Shown: positions 23,855 to 33,360, numbered from the stretch's first letter. The stretch is DNA of 48,190 bases from CAVPDG01 sp963702535 (GCA_963702535.1 CAVPDG010000030.1:1-48190), one strand, 5' to 3'. Numbers and translations are program-made. Notes: generated by a model from the letters alone, not told the origin.

Positions 23855-24439
23855 CTATTCCATCCAGATGATCACAATCTCGTCATTGGCGCCTAGCGCG
23901 CTGCGCAGCAACTTGATCAACTCGGGATCGCCGCCGATTTCCTGAAAGTAATCCAGGGTCATACCGGTGATAGCGTAGTCCTGATCTTCCAGCGATTCCT
24001 CTTCCAGTTGGTCGATAAGAAATTGGCGCTGGGTCTGGTTGATGGGTCCGATCGGCTCACCGCTGCGCTTGTTAAATAGCTGGATCATTTCAGACCTCCA
24101 TAAAAGATAGATTATCACCAAGAACACCTGGACGAGCAGCACCAGCCAGAATTTATGCTGGAAGCTGGTCTTGGATGTTTTGTGGTGGAAAAGGCGCATC
24201 CCCAGGATTGCCGCCGGTGATCCACCCGCCAGCGCCAATAAGAGCAGCACCCGCTCCGGAACGCGCGTACTATCGGATCCGGCGATGCTTTTATCGTACC
24301 CATAAGTCAAAAAAGTCACGAGGTTAACAGCCACAAGCCAGGAAAGCAGCGGATCAAGCTGCAACGAGAAATAGCCGATGGCTGCCAATACCAGGGCTAT
24401 TCCAAACGTGAGGGTGATAAACAGGGGAGTGGGGCGCAT
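23855..24439 (-). CDS. DUF1294 membrane protein with a soluble C-terminal extension
   Basis: 194 residues. Four membrane helices in the first 115 residues carry the DUF1294 signature (AVNLVTFLTYGYDKSIAG, RVPERVLLLLALAGGSPAAILGMRLFHHKTSKTSF). After the fourth helix a cytoplasmic acidic region of about 75 residues (FLIDQLEEESLEDQDYAITG) extends beyond usual family members, which end near residue 90-120. CGGAGGAC precedes ATG 24439. Function unknown. The extension may be a lineage-specific partner-binding part. Confidence 0.82.
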   Translation of the reverse strand: MRPTPLFITLTFGIALVLAAIGYFSLQLDPLLSWLVAVNLVTFLTYGYDKSIAGSDSTRVPERVLLLLALAGGSPAAILGMRLFHHKTSKTSFQHKFWLVLLVQVFLVIIYLLWRSEMIQLFNKRSGEPIGPINQTQRQFLIDQLEEESLEDQDYAITGMTLDYFQEIGGDPELIKLLRSALGANDEIVIIWME

Positions 24440-24516
24440 CAGTCCTCCGAAAGGCAGTCCAGTTATTATATCTTAGGAATGAACCCTGGAAGTTTGCTAA
24501 TACTGCCTGATTGATG

Positions 24517-25452
24517 TCACAAGATGAAGGGAGGAGCTACTGCCAGGTAATTCTCTAGGCACCCGAGCGGTTTGTCGCAAAGGAACAGAGCAATAAAGGG
24601 GGAGAGGCGGAAGTCACGCACAAGCAGGTAATCCACTGCTCTGCGGTTGATCATTGGCGTTTCGACGCCAAAGGTGGAATAACCGGCATGGGCTGCCCGC
24701 GACTCTGCGTGTGCCAGAACAGCCGGGAAATCGCTCGCATCCAGCAGTGCGAAAGGTCCACTGCGGTAACCCACGTAGCCATAACCAACAACTTTGCCAG
24801 CGCGGAAGTACAGGTATCCCTGACGATCGCTTACGAGCCAGCGGTGATCTACCTCGCGCTGGAAGCCGAGCACAGCTTCGTCGAGCGAAGAGAGAGCAGC
24901 CAATGATCTATTGTCCAAGGTCAATGGCTCGATCTCCAAGTCAGACGGGATCTCAACCATCTGAGGGGCACGCTCAAAATTGATAATCGGGAAGCGCGGG
25001 TAAACCTTGCTTTTTAGATACAGCGCCAGAGCGCGGCTATCGGTAGTGGCGATGATCGAGCGGTGCCAGCGCTCACTCTGAGCGGGGAAGACACGCTTTA
25101 ACAGCTCGCCGCCAACACCGCGAGATTGCTCGCCAGGCTGCACGAAGAACTCGGTAAGTTCCAGGTGTTGGGAACTCAGTGGTTCCTGCGCCTGCGACGA
25201 GCGCAGGATCGAGCGGGCGTAGCCGATGATTTTGCCATCATTCTCAGCCACCCAGAATTGCTCGGCAGTGCGAGTGAGGTGCTCCATGAGTGAGCGACGT
25301 CGCTGCCAAAGCTCTTCCAGAACTGTTGGGTCATCTCCGCCGGTGATGGCTACTACGCCCTGCCGCTGGCTCAAGTCGAGCACAGAATGCAAGAACACCT
25401 GGAATGTGGCGTAGGTGTCCAATAGTGTGCCGGGGCGGTAAATGATGCTCAA
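24517..25452 (-). CDS. GNAT N-acetyltransferase, probably two GNAT folds
   Basis: 311 residues. The first half has GNAT motif A (LTEFFVQPGEQSRGVGGELLKRVFP) with the acetyl-CoA-binding Q/R-x-x-G-x-G. The second half repeats the fold more loosely (SDRQGYLYFRAGKVVGYGYVG). The only plausible start is TTG at 25452, since the frame has TAA just upstream and no ATG; no clear Shine-Dalgarno is seen. The substrate is unknown. It stands alone in its direction. Confidence 0.8.
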   Translation of the reverse strand: MSIIYRPGTLLDTYATFQVFLHSVLDLSQRQGVVAITGGDDPTVLEELWQRRRSLMEHLTRTAEQFWVAENDGKIIGYARSILRSSQAQEPLSSQHLELTEFFVQPGEQSRGVGGELLKRVFPAQSERWHRSIIATTDSRALALYLKSKVYPRFPIINFERAPQMVEIPSDLEIEPLTLDNRSLAALSSLDEAVLGFQREVDHRWLVSDRQGYLYFRAGKVVGYGYVGYRSGPFALLDASDFPAVLAHAESRAAHAGYSTFGVETPMINRRAVDYLLVRDFRLSPFIALFLCDKPLGCLENYLAVAPPFIL

Positions 25453-25530
25453 TTGACTATTTTAAGAGCCCACCATTGTCATTTTCTGCTGCATGGAGCG
25501 TGACGCTTCTCAAGGGGTGGGTGGCATGGG

Positions 25531-26073
25531 TTACGATCGACCGGACTGCATCATCTCGCGCACGACATCTGCTAAGAGCTGACCGCTTTCAGCGCCCAGG
25601 CTGGAGCGCATGCTGGTTTCGAAGCGCTCGACGCGCTCTCGCTCACGAAGGTAGTTGGTGAGCTCAGGCAGGACCGTTTTTGCCTCCAGGCACACGCTCT
25701 GAACGCGCATCAGCGCATCGGTGGAATCGACGCCGCTGGCTTCCAACGCTTCCAGCTCACGCGCCAGCCTGTCTACCTTGGTTTTCCAGGCGGGGAAATT
25801 AGACTCCATCTGCAAGTAAGTGCGTGCCACGCCAATGATCAACAGCTCCAGGGTGTTCTGCTCGTCCGGGGTGAGCACACGACCTTTCTCTAGCTTTTCG
25901 ACAAGTCCCTGGTAATCGTTGCGCAGCTTGTCCTGGAATACCTCGCGCGCCACCGCATCGAGGCGGCGGAAGAGCGAATCCAAGGCTTCATAGCCTTCGC
26001 TGTTTTCGTTGACGAGGCACTGCCGTGCTTTTGCGACAGTTTCGTTGATTGAGGCGGATACTGGGGTGAACAT
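25531..26073 (-). CDS. Uncharacterised all-helical protein
   Basis: 180 residues, rich in Glu, Leu and Arg with no signal or membrane segment, predicted mostly helical (ESNFPAWKTKVDRLARELEALEASG; NYLRERERVERFETSMR). CAGGAGGGTAAAG precedes ATG 26073, a strong ribosome site. I recognise no family or catalytic motif. It could be a coiled-coil adaptor. Confidence 0.7.
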   Translation of the reverse strand: MFTPVSASINETVAKARQCLVNENSEGYEALDSLFRRLDAVAREVFQDKLRNDYQGLVEKLEKGRVLTPDEQNTLELLIIGVARTYLQMESNFPAWKTKVDRLARELEALEASGVDSTDALMRVQSVCLEAKTVLPELTNYLRERERVERFETSMRSSLGAESGQLLADVVREMMQSGRS

Positions 26074-26213
26074 CTTTACCCTCCTGAGATTTGGGTCGGT
26101 GATACGCGCTGATTATAGCGGCAATGGCTGCTCTCCCACCTTAGAAATACCTTGCTAAATCAGGACACACAGCGCCTGCGGGACTTATGTTCATCCAGAA
26201 TCGTAAAGCTTTT

Positions 26214-27006
26214 TCAGAGCTGCGCCAGGCATTGCTCAACCCAGGCGGCATGCGTGCGGGTTAACCGGTTTTTCATTAAATTTTCCTTCAAAACCCAGCG
26301 CACATCTTTATCCTGGCTGGATAGCCAGTGAGAAAACTGAACTTTGCCACTCTCGGGGTATGCGGCGATGGCAACGCTCCAGCCGTACCCCAGGGCTTTA
26401 CGCAGGGCTTGAAAGCCTTCATCGCGCTGGTGACCGGCGGAAGCGAGTGCGCTTGTTATCGCGTCCAGAACATTGAATACACGCCTAGCATCCTTTGGAT
26501 CGGTTAACAGGCGCGGCTCACAAATTGCAGCTACTGCTGCGCGCTGCTCAAAGTGGTTGCCCTCGCTCCAGCGCTCGATTTCATCAAGAAGTGCAGGTAG
26601 GTTCCGGTTGCGTACGGTGGAAGTGGGCGGGTCAGCCCAGTTCTGCAACGCCATGGCGACTGCCTCGCGCGTGCGCCAGCGCGGATCGCTGGCGCAATGG
26701 CGCAATAAGGACAGGTATTGCAGCTTTCCCTCTGAGATGAGCCTGCCTACGCCCAACGTCCCGCAGAAAGCCAGGAACTCTTCGGGCGAGTTAACCGGTG
26801 CTACGTTTGGAGTGTATTCCGAAATGTATTTTAAGAAAAGCTCTTCGCTGCCTTCTGCTGCCGCTGCCTGGGCTAACTCCAGGTTGCCAGCGCGGACCCG
26901 GTAAACCGCTATGCTCAAGTAGATAATCTCGCCAGGCTGCTTGCCCGGCCTGGCTGGAGAGCGGCTGAAGCGAACGGAGTGCGGTCTGGTAATCCCGGGA
27001 GTTCAT
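26214..27006 (-). CDS. HEAT-like repeat protein, probable one-base frameshift
   Basis: The downstream frame (from TTG 26918) encodes a helical-repeat protein (DPRWRTREAVAMALQNWADPP, HFEQRAAVAAICEPRLL) resembling DNA-alkylation-repeat/HEAT proteins. The frame from ATG 27006 (MNSRDYQTALRSLQPLSSQ) runs into it if one base near 26920 is removed, giving DYLLSIAVYRVRAGNLELAQ; the span 26214-27006 is then a whole number of codons. Without this the downstream frame lacks a good start. It lies just after ftsY on the same strand. Role unknown; a DNA-repair or scaffold role would be speculation. Confidence 0.6.
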
Positions 27007-27054
27007 GCCAGATCAGGATAACCCGCCTTCTCTAGTCTGCTCCGATCCGGTTTG

Positions 27055-27973
27055 TCATGGATGGTCTTCACCCATGATACCTGCTACGAAGGCATCCGCA
27101 TCGAATGGCACCAGGTCTTCGGGCTTCTCACCCAAACCGGCAAATAAGATCGGCAGATCCAGGTCGCGCTGGATGGCGAACGCCATACCTCCGCGGGCGG
27201 ATGAGTCCAGCTTGGCGAGGATCACCCCGTTGACGTGGACAGCGTCTTTGAACGCCCGCGCTTGCTGCAAAGCGTTTTGCCCGGTGGTAGCATCCATGAC
27301 CAGCCATACGGCATGTGGGGCTCCGGACATGGCTTTTCCCGCCACGCGGTGTACTTTTTTGAGTTCTTCCATGAGGTTGTAACGGGTATGCAGGCGTCCA
27401 GCTGTATCGATGATGGCGATGTCGAACTTGCGGGCGCTGGCAGCCTGCACGGTATCGTAGGCGACAGCCGCTAAATCGCCGCCCGTCTGACCGGTGATGA
27501 TGTCGAGCTTGAGCCTGTCTGCCCAGATCTGGAGCTGGTCTACTGCAGCGGCGCGGTAGGTGTCTGCGGCGCCAAGCAAAACCTGCATGCCCTGGTCGCG
27601 AAAGCGTTTCCCTAATTTGGCGATGCTGGTAGTTTTCCCAGAGCCGTTGACGCCGACGATGAGGATAATCGTAGGTTTTGAAGATAAATCCAGCGTGGGC
27701 GGGTCCGACAGCCGCTTGCGAAGCTCCTCACGGAAAGCCTGGCGCAACTCATGCGTCTTGGTTAGCCCCTCATTCCGCTCCCGCTCCCACAGCGCAGATA
27801 GAATCGCTTCACTGGTCTCTACGCCCAAATCAGCCTGAAATCATCAACGCTTCAAGCTCTTCGAAGGTCTCGTCCGTAATCTCGCTGGCGCCGATCAGCG
27901 CTGCGATCTGTCCAAATTTTGCCTTGCTGGTCTTAGCCAGCCCCTCTTTCCATTTGTTGAATATATTCGCCAT
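27055..27973 (-). CDS. ftsY: Signal recognition particle receptor FtsY, one-base frameshift
   Basis: SRP GTPase that docks ribosomes at the membrane. From ATG 27973 the frame reads MANIFNKWKEGLAKTSKAKF through EALMISG and stops; removing one C of the CC at 27834-27835 restores MISADLGVETSEAIL and makes the span a whole number of codons. The G domain is complete: GVNGSGKTTSIAKLG (G1), ADTYRAAAVDQLQIW (G2), DTAGRLHTRYNLM (G3), LAKLDSSARGG (G4) and the end GEKPEDLVPFDADAF. The acidic A domain of E. coli FtsY is absent, as in many bacteria. Most likely a sequence error, since FtsY is essential. Confidence 0.88.
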
Positions 27974-28052
27974 GGCAGAGGATTATAACATGCTGAGATA
28001 TTGCAGCGTTGCAGAGGGAGCTAGTAGATTACAGGAGGATCTTGCCTCCTCG

Positions 28053-28356
28053 TCAATCAGGGATTGAGCCGCAAAACAAACGCGCAAAACCATCGTAAGG
28101 TGCCAGTGGAATGAGCTCAAAATCGATCAAACCGGATTCGACCAGCGGCAATCGATCCAGGATTCTTCTGGCAGCCTGCAGATCTTCGCACTCCAGCACC
28201 AGGATAGCAGTATGCTCCTCAGCGTTGAAGTACAGCTCGCGGATCACGCCCTGGAGATGCAACTCCCAGACCGTTGCTGCTTCGGCTCTTTAACCAAGGC
28301 TGAAATGCTTCGGGTTGCGAGCCGGGCATCTCTCTTTCCAACGCCAGGATCTTCAT
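28053..28356 (-). CDS. Small ferredoxin-like-fold protein, muconolactone isomerase-like, one-base frameshift
   Basis: Frame one begins at ATG 28356 (MKILALEREMPGSQPEAFQPWL), frame two continues as AEAATVWELHLQGVIRELYF through EHTAILVLECEDLQAARRILDRLPLVESGLIDFELIPLAPY. Removing one A from the AAA at 28291-28289 joins them, and the span becomes whole codons. The pattern is that of dimeric alpha-beta barrel proteins related to muconolactone isomerase and YCII-type enzymes. The ATG overlaps the stop of the hydrolase as ATGA, so the two are translationally coupled and probably act in one pathway. The substrate is unknown. Confidence 0.68.
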
Positions 28357-29465
28357 AGCCTGAACGATTCCAGTGTCATCTCTTCTGCCAGCCCGAGGAC
28401 ATGCTGGTGAACGACCCGACCAATATGCGACAGGGCTGCGTGGCTTTGGGGGATTCTATCTCCATAAGCCTGGAAATCGTGATTCATATTTTCCCATACC
28501 TCGAGGACCACGTCTGCCCCCTGCCTTCTGGCGCTATCGGCAAATTGGCGGATCATGTCGAATAATATCTCCGTTTCACCCGCCTGGATGAAGATATGAG
28601 GTAGCCCGTGCAGGTCGGCATGGATGGGGGAGATCAGTGGGTTTTGAGGGTTGTCTCCATTGCACAGCCACTCAGCCCATTTTTCTGGCATACGTTTTTG
28701 AGGCCAGTCGTAGATCTGGTTGTTTGCCATTGATTCGCCGGAGTTGCCGATATCTGTCCAGGGGGATATGCAAATCGCAAGGGCAGGTAAGGGTGTCTGC
28801 GCCTCCCGTAAGGCGACCAGCAAAGCCAACGCCAGGTTCCCGCCAGCGGAATCGCCCGCTACCACCAGGCGGTCAGGCGCTACACCGCTCTCCAGCAACC
28901 AGCGATAGGTCTGGATGGCGTCATCGAGCTGAGCCGGGAAAGGATGTTCCGGGGTTAGAGGGTAATCGAGGGCAAAGGTTTTGCATTCAGCAGCCAGGGT
29001 GACGAGTGCGATCAGGTTGGTGTGGAATTTTGAGTAATAGGCAAAGCCACCCCCGTGAAGATAAAGCATGACCACCTGAGGCGAGGATTCGAGAGGAGTG
29101 AACCAATGACCCTGGATGCGCCGGATGTCTGCATGAGCGGCATTTCTTCCATTCTTCTGTGGGAAGCTGGCAGGCTCGATCGTCACCTTATGGACGGCAG
29201 GGGAGGCGAATATCAAAAAGTCCTCGTAAGCGCGACTGGCTTGGATTTTCCGCATCTCAAAGGCAACTTTTGTCTGGCGGCGCAGGAAATGTGTGCCGAC
29301 TTCCAGTGTCCATGTCCATCCAGGCAACAGCGGTCCATGGATCAACCTGCGAATAGAAACGGATGCAGAGGATCCTAGAAGGGTAATTAACTGCGAAGCC
29401 GATAAGACAGGCGCCCGCTGGTTTTGATTGGAGCGCCAAGTTTTGCACGTGCCATCGAAAGCCAC
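28353..29465 (-). CDS. Alpha/beta hydrolase, hormone-sensitive-lipase family
   Basis: 370 residues. Oxyanion motif HGGGFAYYS, nucleophile Ser in GDSAGGNLALAL, catalytic acid in the Asp/Glu region around QAGETEILFD, and His in ENMNHDFQAYG: the layout of HSL-type carboxylesterases. The N-terminal 75 residues form a poorly conserved cap and include a basic, possibly membrane-near segment; the true start may be internal. It is coupled by ATGA to the isomerase-like gene, which suggests an ester or lactone substrate. Divergent from moaC. Confidence 0.86.
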   Translation of the reverse strand: MAFDGTCKTWRSNQNQRAPVLSASQLITLLGSSASVSIRRLIHGPLLPGWTWTLEVGTHFLRRQTKVAFEMRKIQASRAYEDFLIFASPAVHKVTIEPASFPQKNGRNAAHADIRRIQGHWFTPLESSPQVVMLYLHGGGFAYYSKFHTNLIALVTLAAECKTFALDYPLTPEHPFPAQLDDAIQTYRWLLESGVAPDRLVVAGDSAGGNLALALLVALREAQTPLPALAICISPWTDIGNSGESMANNQIYDWPQKRMPEKWAEWLCNGDNPQNPLISPIHADLHGLPHIFIQAGETEILFDMIRQFADSARRQGADVVLEVWENMNHDFQAYGDRIPQSHAALSHIGRVVHQHVLGLAEEMTLESFRL

Positions 29466-29607
29466 CCCACTCCCGGTTAATCTTTCTGATCGTCCTGGCG
29501 CAGTTACTGGACATCTCTCGAAAGATGTTATCGCAATTCTATCAGCCCGCCAGGATTAGCAGGCTTTAAAGTTAAGCGGTCTTAAGGGAAAACAGGGGCA
29601 TATTGTT

Positions 29608-29616
29608 TGCTATAAT
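29608..29616 (+). promoter_or_regulatory. Extended -10 promoter immediately before moaC
   Basis: TGCTATAAT, a perfect extended -10, ends six bases before ATG 29623, so transcription would start on or within a base or two of the start codon. No Shine-Dalgarno is visible. The moaC message is probably leaderless. Confidence 0.65.
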
Positions 29617-29622
29617 TTACCC

Positions 29623-30102
29623 ATGTCTACTCCACTTTCTCACCTTGATGAAGCTGGTCACGCCCGGATGGTCGATGTCGGCGGCAAGCCGGATAGCGAG
29701 CGTGTAGCGACCGCCAAAGGTCAGGTCGTCATGCGACCGGAAACGCTTGCCTTGATCCAGGCTGGCGGGATAAAGAAGGGCGATGTGTTCACTGTTGCAC
29801 AACTGGCAGGTGTAATGGCAGCCAAGCGTACCGCTGAACTGATCCCTCTCTGCCACCCTCTAGCGCTCACGCATATTGCCGTTGAGCTTGAAGCGGATGC
29901 CTCCTTACCTGGCGTGCGTATCACCGCCAGCGTCCAGACAGTTGGGAAAACCGGCGTGGAAATGGAGGCGCTCACGGCTGTATCCGTTGCTGCTTTGACG
30001 ATCTATGATATGGCTAAGGCGGCTGAGAAGACCATGCGCATCGAGAATATCCGCCTGGTAGAGAAGCACGGGGGGCGTTCCGGAGATGTGGTGAATGAAT
30101 AA
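29623..30102 (+). CDS. moaC: Cyclic pyranopterin monophosphate synthase MoaC
   Basis: Second step of molybdenum cofactor synthesis, making cPMP after MoaA. 159 residues with the conserved HLDEAGHARMVDVGGK, the active-site stretch ELIPLCHPLALTHI, KTGVEMEALTAVSVAALTIYDM with catalytic Lys and Asp, and the family end VEKHGGRSGDV. It overlaps the moaD-moaE fusion by eight bases. Radical-SAM MoaA is not in the window. An extended -10 ends just before the start, indicating leaderless translation. Confidence 0.96.
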   Translation: MSTPLSHLDEAGHARMVDVGGKPDSERVATAKGQVVMRPETLALIQAGGIKKGDVFTVAQLAGVMAAKRTAELIPLCHPLALTHIAVELEADASLPGVRITASVQTVGKTGVEMEALTAVSVAALTIYDMAKAAEKTMRIENIRLVEKHGGRSGDVVNE

Positions 30103-30802
30103 AATAAAAGTATTGTTCTTTGCTTCGCTTCAGGCGCGCACCGGAACACCGGCTATCGAGCTGGAGCTTCCAGCCGATGCGAGCGTGCGGATCCTAAAGC
30201 AACAAATCGTCCTGCTATTCCCACAGATGGAGAGCATGCTGGGATCAACGCTGGTTTCGGTCAACCGAGAATTTGCATTCGACAACGATAGTATTCCCCC
30301 AGGCGCTGAAGTGGCTCTATTTCCGCCGGTGAGCGGAGGCAGCGCTGATTTCCCTACTTTTTTTGCCATAACAGAGCGTGTGCTGGACCTTGACGACCTA
30401 CTGGAGCGGATCACGCTGCCAAGTACGGGCGCTGCCTGCATGTTCGCCGGTATGGTCCGGGGCGTTACCCGCCGCGGGGAAGCACACGACACGCTCTATC
30501 TGGAATACCAGGCTTACCAGGCGATGGCGGAAGCCAAGATGAGCCAGGTGGCAGACGAGATCCGGGTGCGTTGGCCGAGTGTGGAAGGTATTGCCATTGT
30601 CCAGCGTATAGGGCGCCTGCACCCAGGCACGCCCACTGTTCTGATTGCGTGTACCGCCCCGCACCGCGATACGGGCGTTTTCGAAGCCGCACGTTATGGA
30701 ATCGATCGTTTGAAAGAGATCGTGCCCGTCTGGAAGAAAGAAGTAGGTCCCCAGGGACAAGAATGGGTGGAAGGCGATTACATTCCAAAGCCAGAAGATT
30801 AG
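30095..30802 (+). CDS. MoaD-MoaE fusion, both parts of molybdopterin synthase
   Basis: 235 residues. Residues 1-85 form a ubiquitin-like MoaD (KVLFFASLQARTG; ending PPVSGG), residues about 90-235 a MoaE (GAACMFAGMVRGVTRRG, YLEYQAYQAMAEAKM, RIGRLHPGTPTVLIACTAPHR, VPVWKKEV). MoaD must present a free C-terminal Gly-Gly thiocarboxylate, but here GG is followed directly by SADFPT and MoaE. In mycobacterial MoaX a similar fusion is cleaved after the glycines, so processing is expected here too. It overlaps moaC by eight bases. Confidence 0.93.
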   Translation: MNKIKVLFFASLQARTGTPAIELELPADASVRILKQQIVLLFPQMESMLGSTLVSVNREFAFDNDSIPPGAEVALFPPVSGGSADFPTFFAITERVLDLDDLLERITLPSTGAACMFAGMVRGVTRRGEAHDTLYLEYQAYQAMAEAKMSQVADEIRVRWPSVEGIAIVQRIGRLHPGTPTVLIACTAPHRDTGVFEAARYGIDRLKEIVPVWKKEVGPQGQEWVEGDYIPKPED

Positions 30803-30847
30803 CAGTCTCAAGTTAAACAGGCGGCAGAGAAGCTAAATCTCGTTTGA

Positions 30848-31962
30848 ATGCAGACCATGCATATTGCGTGTACAAATTGCAGGCAACCTTATCCGCTGCG
30901 GGGAGCACCTTACCGCTGCCCAAACTGCGGCGGTATTTTTGACTATTCCTCTCCGTTCGCTTACGATCCAACCGCCATCGAGCCAGATCTGCCCGGCATC
31001 TGGCGCTACCGCCATGCCTTCGGACTCTCGCCGGATGTAGAACCGCTCTCGCTGAGGGAAGGCAATACGCCCACCGTCTGGGCGCCGGTATTTGGACGAC
31101 AGGTAGCCTTCAAATGCGAGTTTCTCAATCCGAGCGGGTCCTTCAAAGATAGAGGCAGTGCGACGCTGGCGGGCTTTTTACGCTCGCGCGGTGTAACTCA
31201 GGCGCTGGAGGATTCTTCAGGCAATGCCGGGGCTTCGTTTGCCGCCTACAGCGCGCGCGCCGGCATAACCACCAGGGTGTTCGTGCCGGAATCGGCATCC
31301 GGTCCAAAGCGGAAGCAGATAGAAATGTACGGGGCTGAGGTGATCGCCGTGCCAGGGCAACGCTCCAATGCTGCGGAAGCCTTGAAGGAAGTCCTGGCTG
31401 ATAGGGGTGATCACGTTGCTTATGCCAGCCACGCATACCTGCCTTTCAACTTGCCCGGTTATGCCACTCTGGCTTATGAGCTGTGGATGGATCTCGGCAG
31501 CGCTCCGGGCAGCGTCGTTTTACCGGTTGGGCAGGGGGGCTTGCTGCTTGGAGCGTGGCGGGGCTTCCAGGCGCTGAAAGAGGCAGGCTTGATCGCTCAC
31601 TTGCCGTGTATGATCGGCGTACAGGCAAGAGCCTGCGCGCCATTATGGGCGTTGGCGCATTATGGACCTCGGGACTCGCCTGGGTTGCGGAAGCGCCTAC
31701 CCTGGCGGAGGGCATCCGGGTACGGCTGCCGGTGCGCGGCGATGCTGTGCTGCAGGCGGTTGCCCAATCTGGTGGGAGCTTCCTGGCTGTCGACGAGGAA
31801 GAGATCATGCCCGCTCGGGACGCCTTAGCCCGCCTTGGAATGTACGTCGAGCCAACTTCAGCGGTGGTATGGGGCGCCCTGGCGCAAGTGAGCCGGGAAC
31901 TGCCCGATCCGATTGTTGCCGTGCTTACCGGCTCCGGCTTTAAGGCTTCGGATCGTGTCTAG
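30848..31962 (+). CDS. Threonine-synthase-like PLP enzyme, one-base frameshift
   Basis: A pyridoxal-phosphate beta-family enzyme. An N-terminal zinc-ribbon-like motif (CTNCRQPYP and CPNCGG) precedes the PLP lysine in NPSGSFKDRGS, the substrate loop DSSGNAGASFAAYSARAG and PVGQGGLLLG. The frame then breaks near 31670: HYGP... must continue as SGLAWVAEAPTLAEGI. Adding one base restores it and makes 30848-31962 a whole number of codons. The C-terminal end is normal (VVWGALAQVSRELPDPIVAVLTGSGFK). Threonine synthase is the first guess; the zinc-ribbon type also includes cysteate synthase-like enzymes. Confidence 0.82.
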
Positions 31963-32007
31963 TTCATCCAGATCAAATGCGTCGGAGGATTCCGTTTGTC
32001 TCACTTC

Positions 32008-32036
32008 TTGTAACATTCTGGAAAAGCGTATAAAAT
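32008..32036 (+). promoter_or_regulatory. Probable promoter upstream of fabF
   Basis: TTGTAA (32008-32013), 17-base spacer, TAAAAT (32031-32036). Start near 32043, leaving a leader of about 80 bases before ATG 32122. A second AT-rich stretch with TAAAAT and TATAGA follows near 32100. Confidence 0.5.
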
Positions 32037-32121
32037 AATGGCGTTGTTCCTCATCCGGTTGTGGGATTCGGGTACTGGTTCCTCGCGGACTTCTGGCTAA
32101 AATGTATAGAGGCGGTTTGTA

Positions 32122-33360
32122 ATGGAAGAAAGGGTCGTCATCACAGGTACTGGAGCGGTCAGCCCTCTCGGTCTATCAGTCGAGGAGACCTGGAGGAATA
32201 TCCTCAATGGTAAAAGCGGGATTGGTCCGATCACATTATTTGACGCTTCAGCGTTGCCGGTGCGCGTTGCCTGTGAAGTAAAGGGCTTTGCTCCCGAAAA
32301 TTATATGGATCCAAAGGAAGCCCGCCGGCGTGATCGCTTTGAGCAGTTTGCAACCGCGGCTGCTAAAGAAGCTATCCAACAATCCGGGCTGGAAGTTGAA
32401 GAGGGTAAGGCTGACCGTATCGGTGTTATGGTTTCATCTGCCATTGGCGGACTGGGCAGCCTGGAATCAGCGGTGTACACATTTCTGAAGGAGGGCGCCC
32501 GGCGTGTTACGCCGTTTATCATCCCGATGCTGATGGGAAACGGCGCAGCAGGCTTGATCAGCATCGATCATGGATACATGGGACCTGCCTTCTCGGTGAC
32601 GTCTGCTTGCGCGGCTGGAGCGGACGGCATTGGCACAGCCTGGGGCTTGATCCGGACGGGCATCATCGACGTGGCGATTGCTGGGGCAGCCGAAGCCACC
32701 ATCACGGGCATAGGGATTGCCGCATTCGATCGAGCTGGCGCCATCTCGCGCCGGAACGAGGATTATTCTCGTTCCCCACAACCATTCGACCTGAACCGCG
32801 ATGGATTGGTGATGGGGGAGGGGGCTGCGGTGCTGGTAATCGAGCGGGAAAGCCATGCTCGTTCCCGAGGCGCCACAATCCTGGGTGAGATTGCGGGGTA
32901 TGCTGCCAGTGCGGATGGCTATCACATCACCGCTCCTCTGGAAGATGGCAGCGGCGGCGCTTTGGCTATCCGTCGGGCGTTGGAAAACGCCCGCGTCGAT
33001 CCGGCTGATGTGGGCTATGTCAGCGCACACGGGACGGGAACCGTGCTAAACGACAAAGCTGAGACGCGGGCGATCAAAGCTTCTTTCGGCGAACGCGCCT
33101 ATAAAATCCCGGTGTCATCCACCAAATCTATGACCGGGCATATGATGGGAGCCACAGGGGCGCTGGAAGCTATCTTTTGCGCATTAGCGATCCGTGATGG
33201 CGTTGTTCCGCCCACCATCCATTACCAGACCCGCGATCCGGAATGTGATCTGGATTACGTGCCGAACCAAGCGCGCCAGGCTCGGGTGGATGTGGCGATT
33301 AGCAATGCCTTTGGCTTTGGAGGGCACAACGCCGTCTTGGTGATCCGGCGCTATCCGTAA
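32122..33360 (+). CDS. fabF: Beta-ketoacyl-ACP synthase II
   Basis: Condensing enzyme of fatty-acid elongation. 412 residues, start MEERVVITGTGAVSPLG, active-site Cys163 in SVTSACAAGADGIG, His in SAHGTGTVLNDKAE and His in STKSMTGHMMGATGALEA, the full Cys-His-His triad of FabF. GAGGCGG precedes ATG 32122. In many genomes acpP precedes fabF and rnc follows; here rnc follows (84 bases downstream) but acpP is missing, replaced by the threonine-synthase-like gene. Confidence 0.96.
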   Translation: MEERVVITGTGAVSPLGLSVEETWRNILNGKSGIGPITLFDASALPVRVACEVKGFAPENYMDPKEARRRDRFEQFATAAAKEAIQQSGLEVEEGKADRIGVMVSSAIGGLGSLESAVYTFLKEGARRVTPFIIPMLMGNGAAGLISIDHGYMGPAFSVTSACAAGADGIGTAWGLIRTGIIDVAIAGAAEATITGIGIAAFDRAGAISRRNEDYSRSPQPFDLNRDGLVMGEGAAVLVIERESHARSRGATILGEIAGYAASADGYHITAPLEDGSGGALAIRRALENARVDPADVGYVSAHGTGTVLNDKAETRAIKASFGERAYKIPVSSTKSMTGHMMGATGALEAIFCALAIRDGVVPPTIHYQTRDPECDLDYVPNQARQARVDVAISNAFGFGGHNAVLVIRRYP

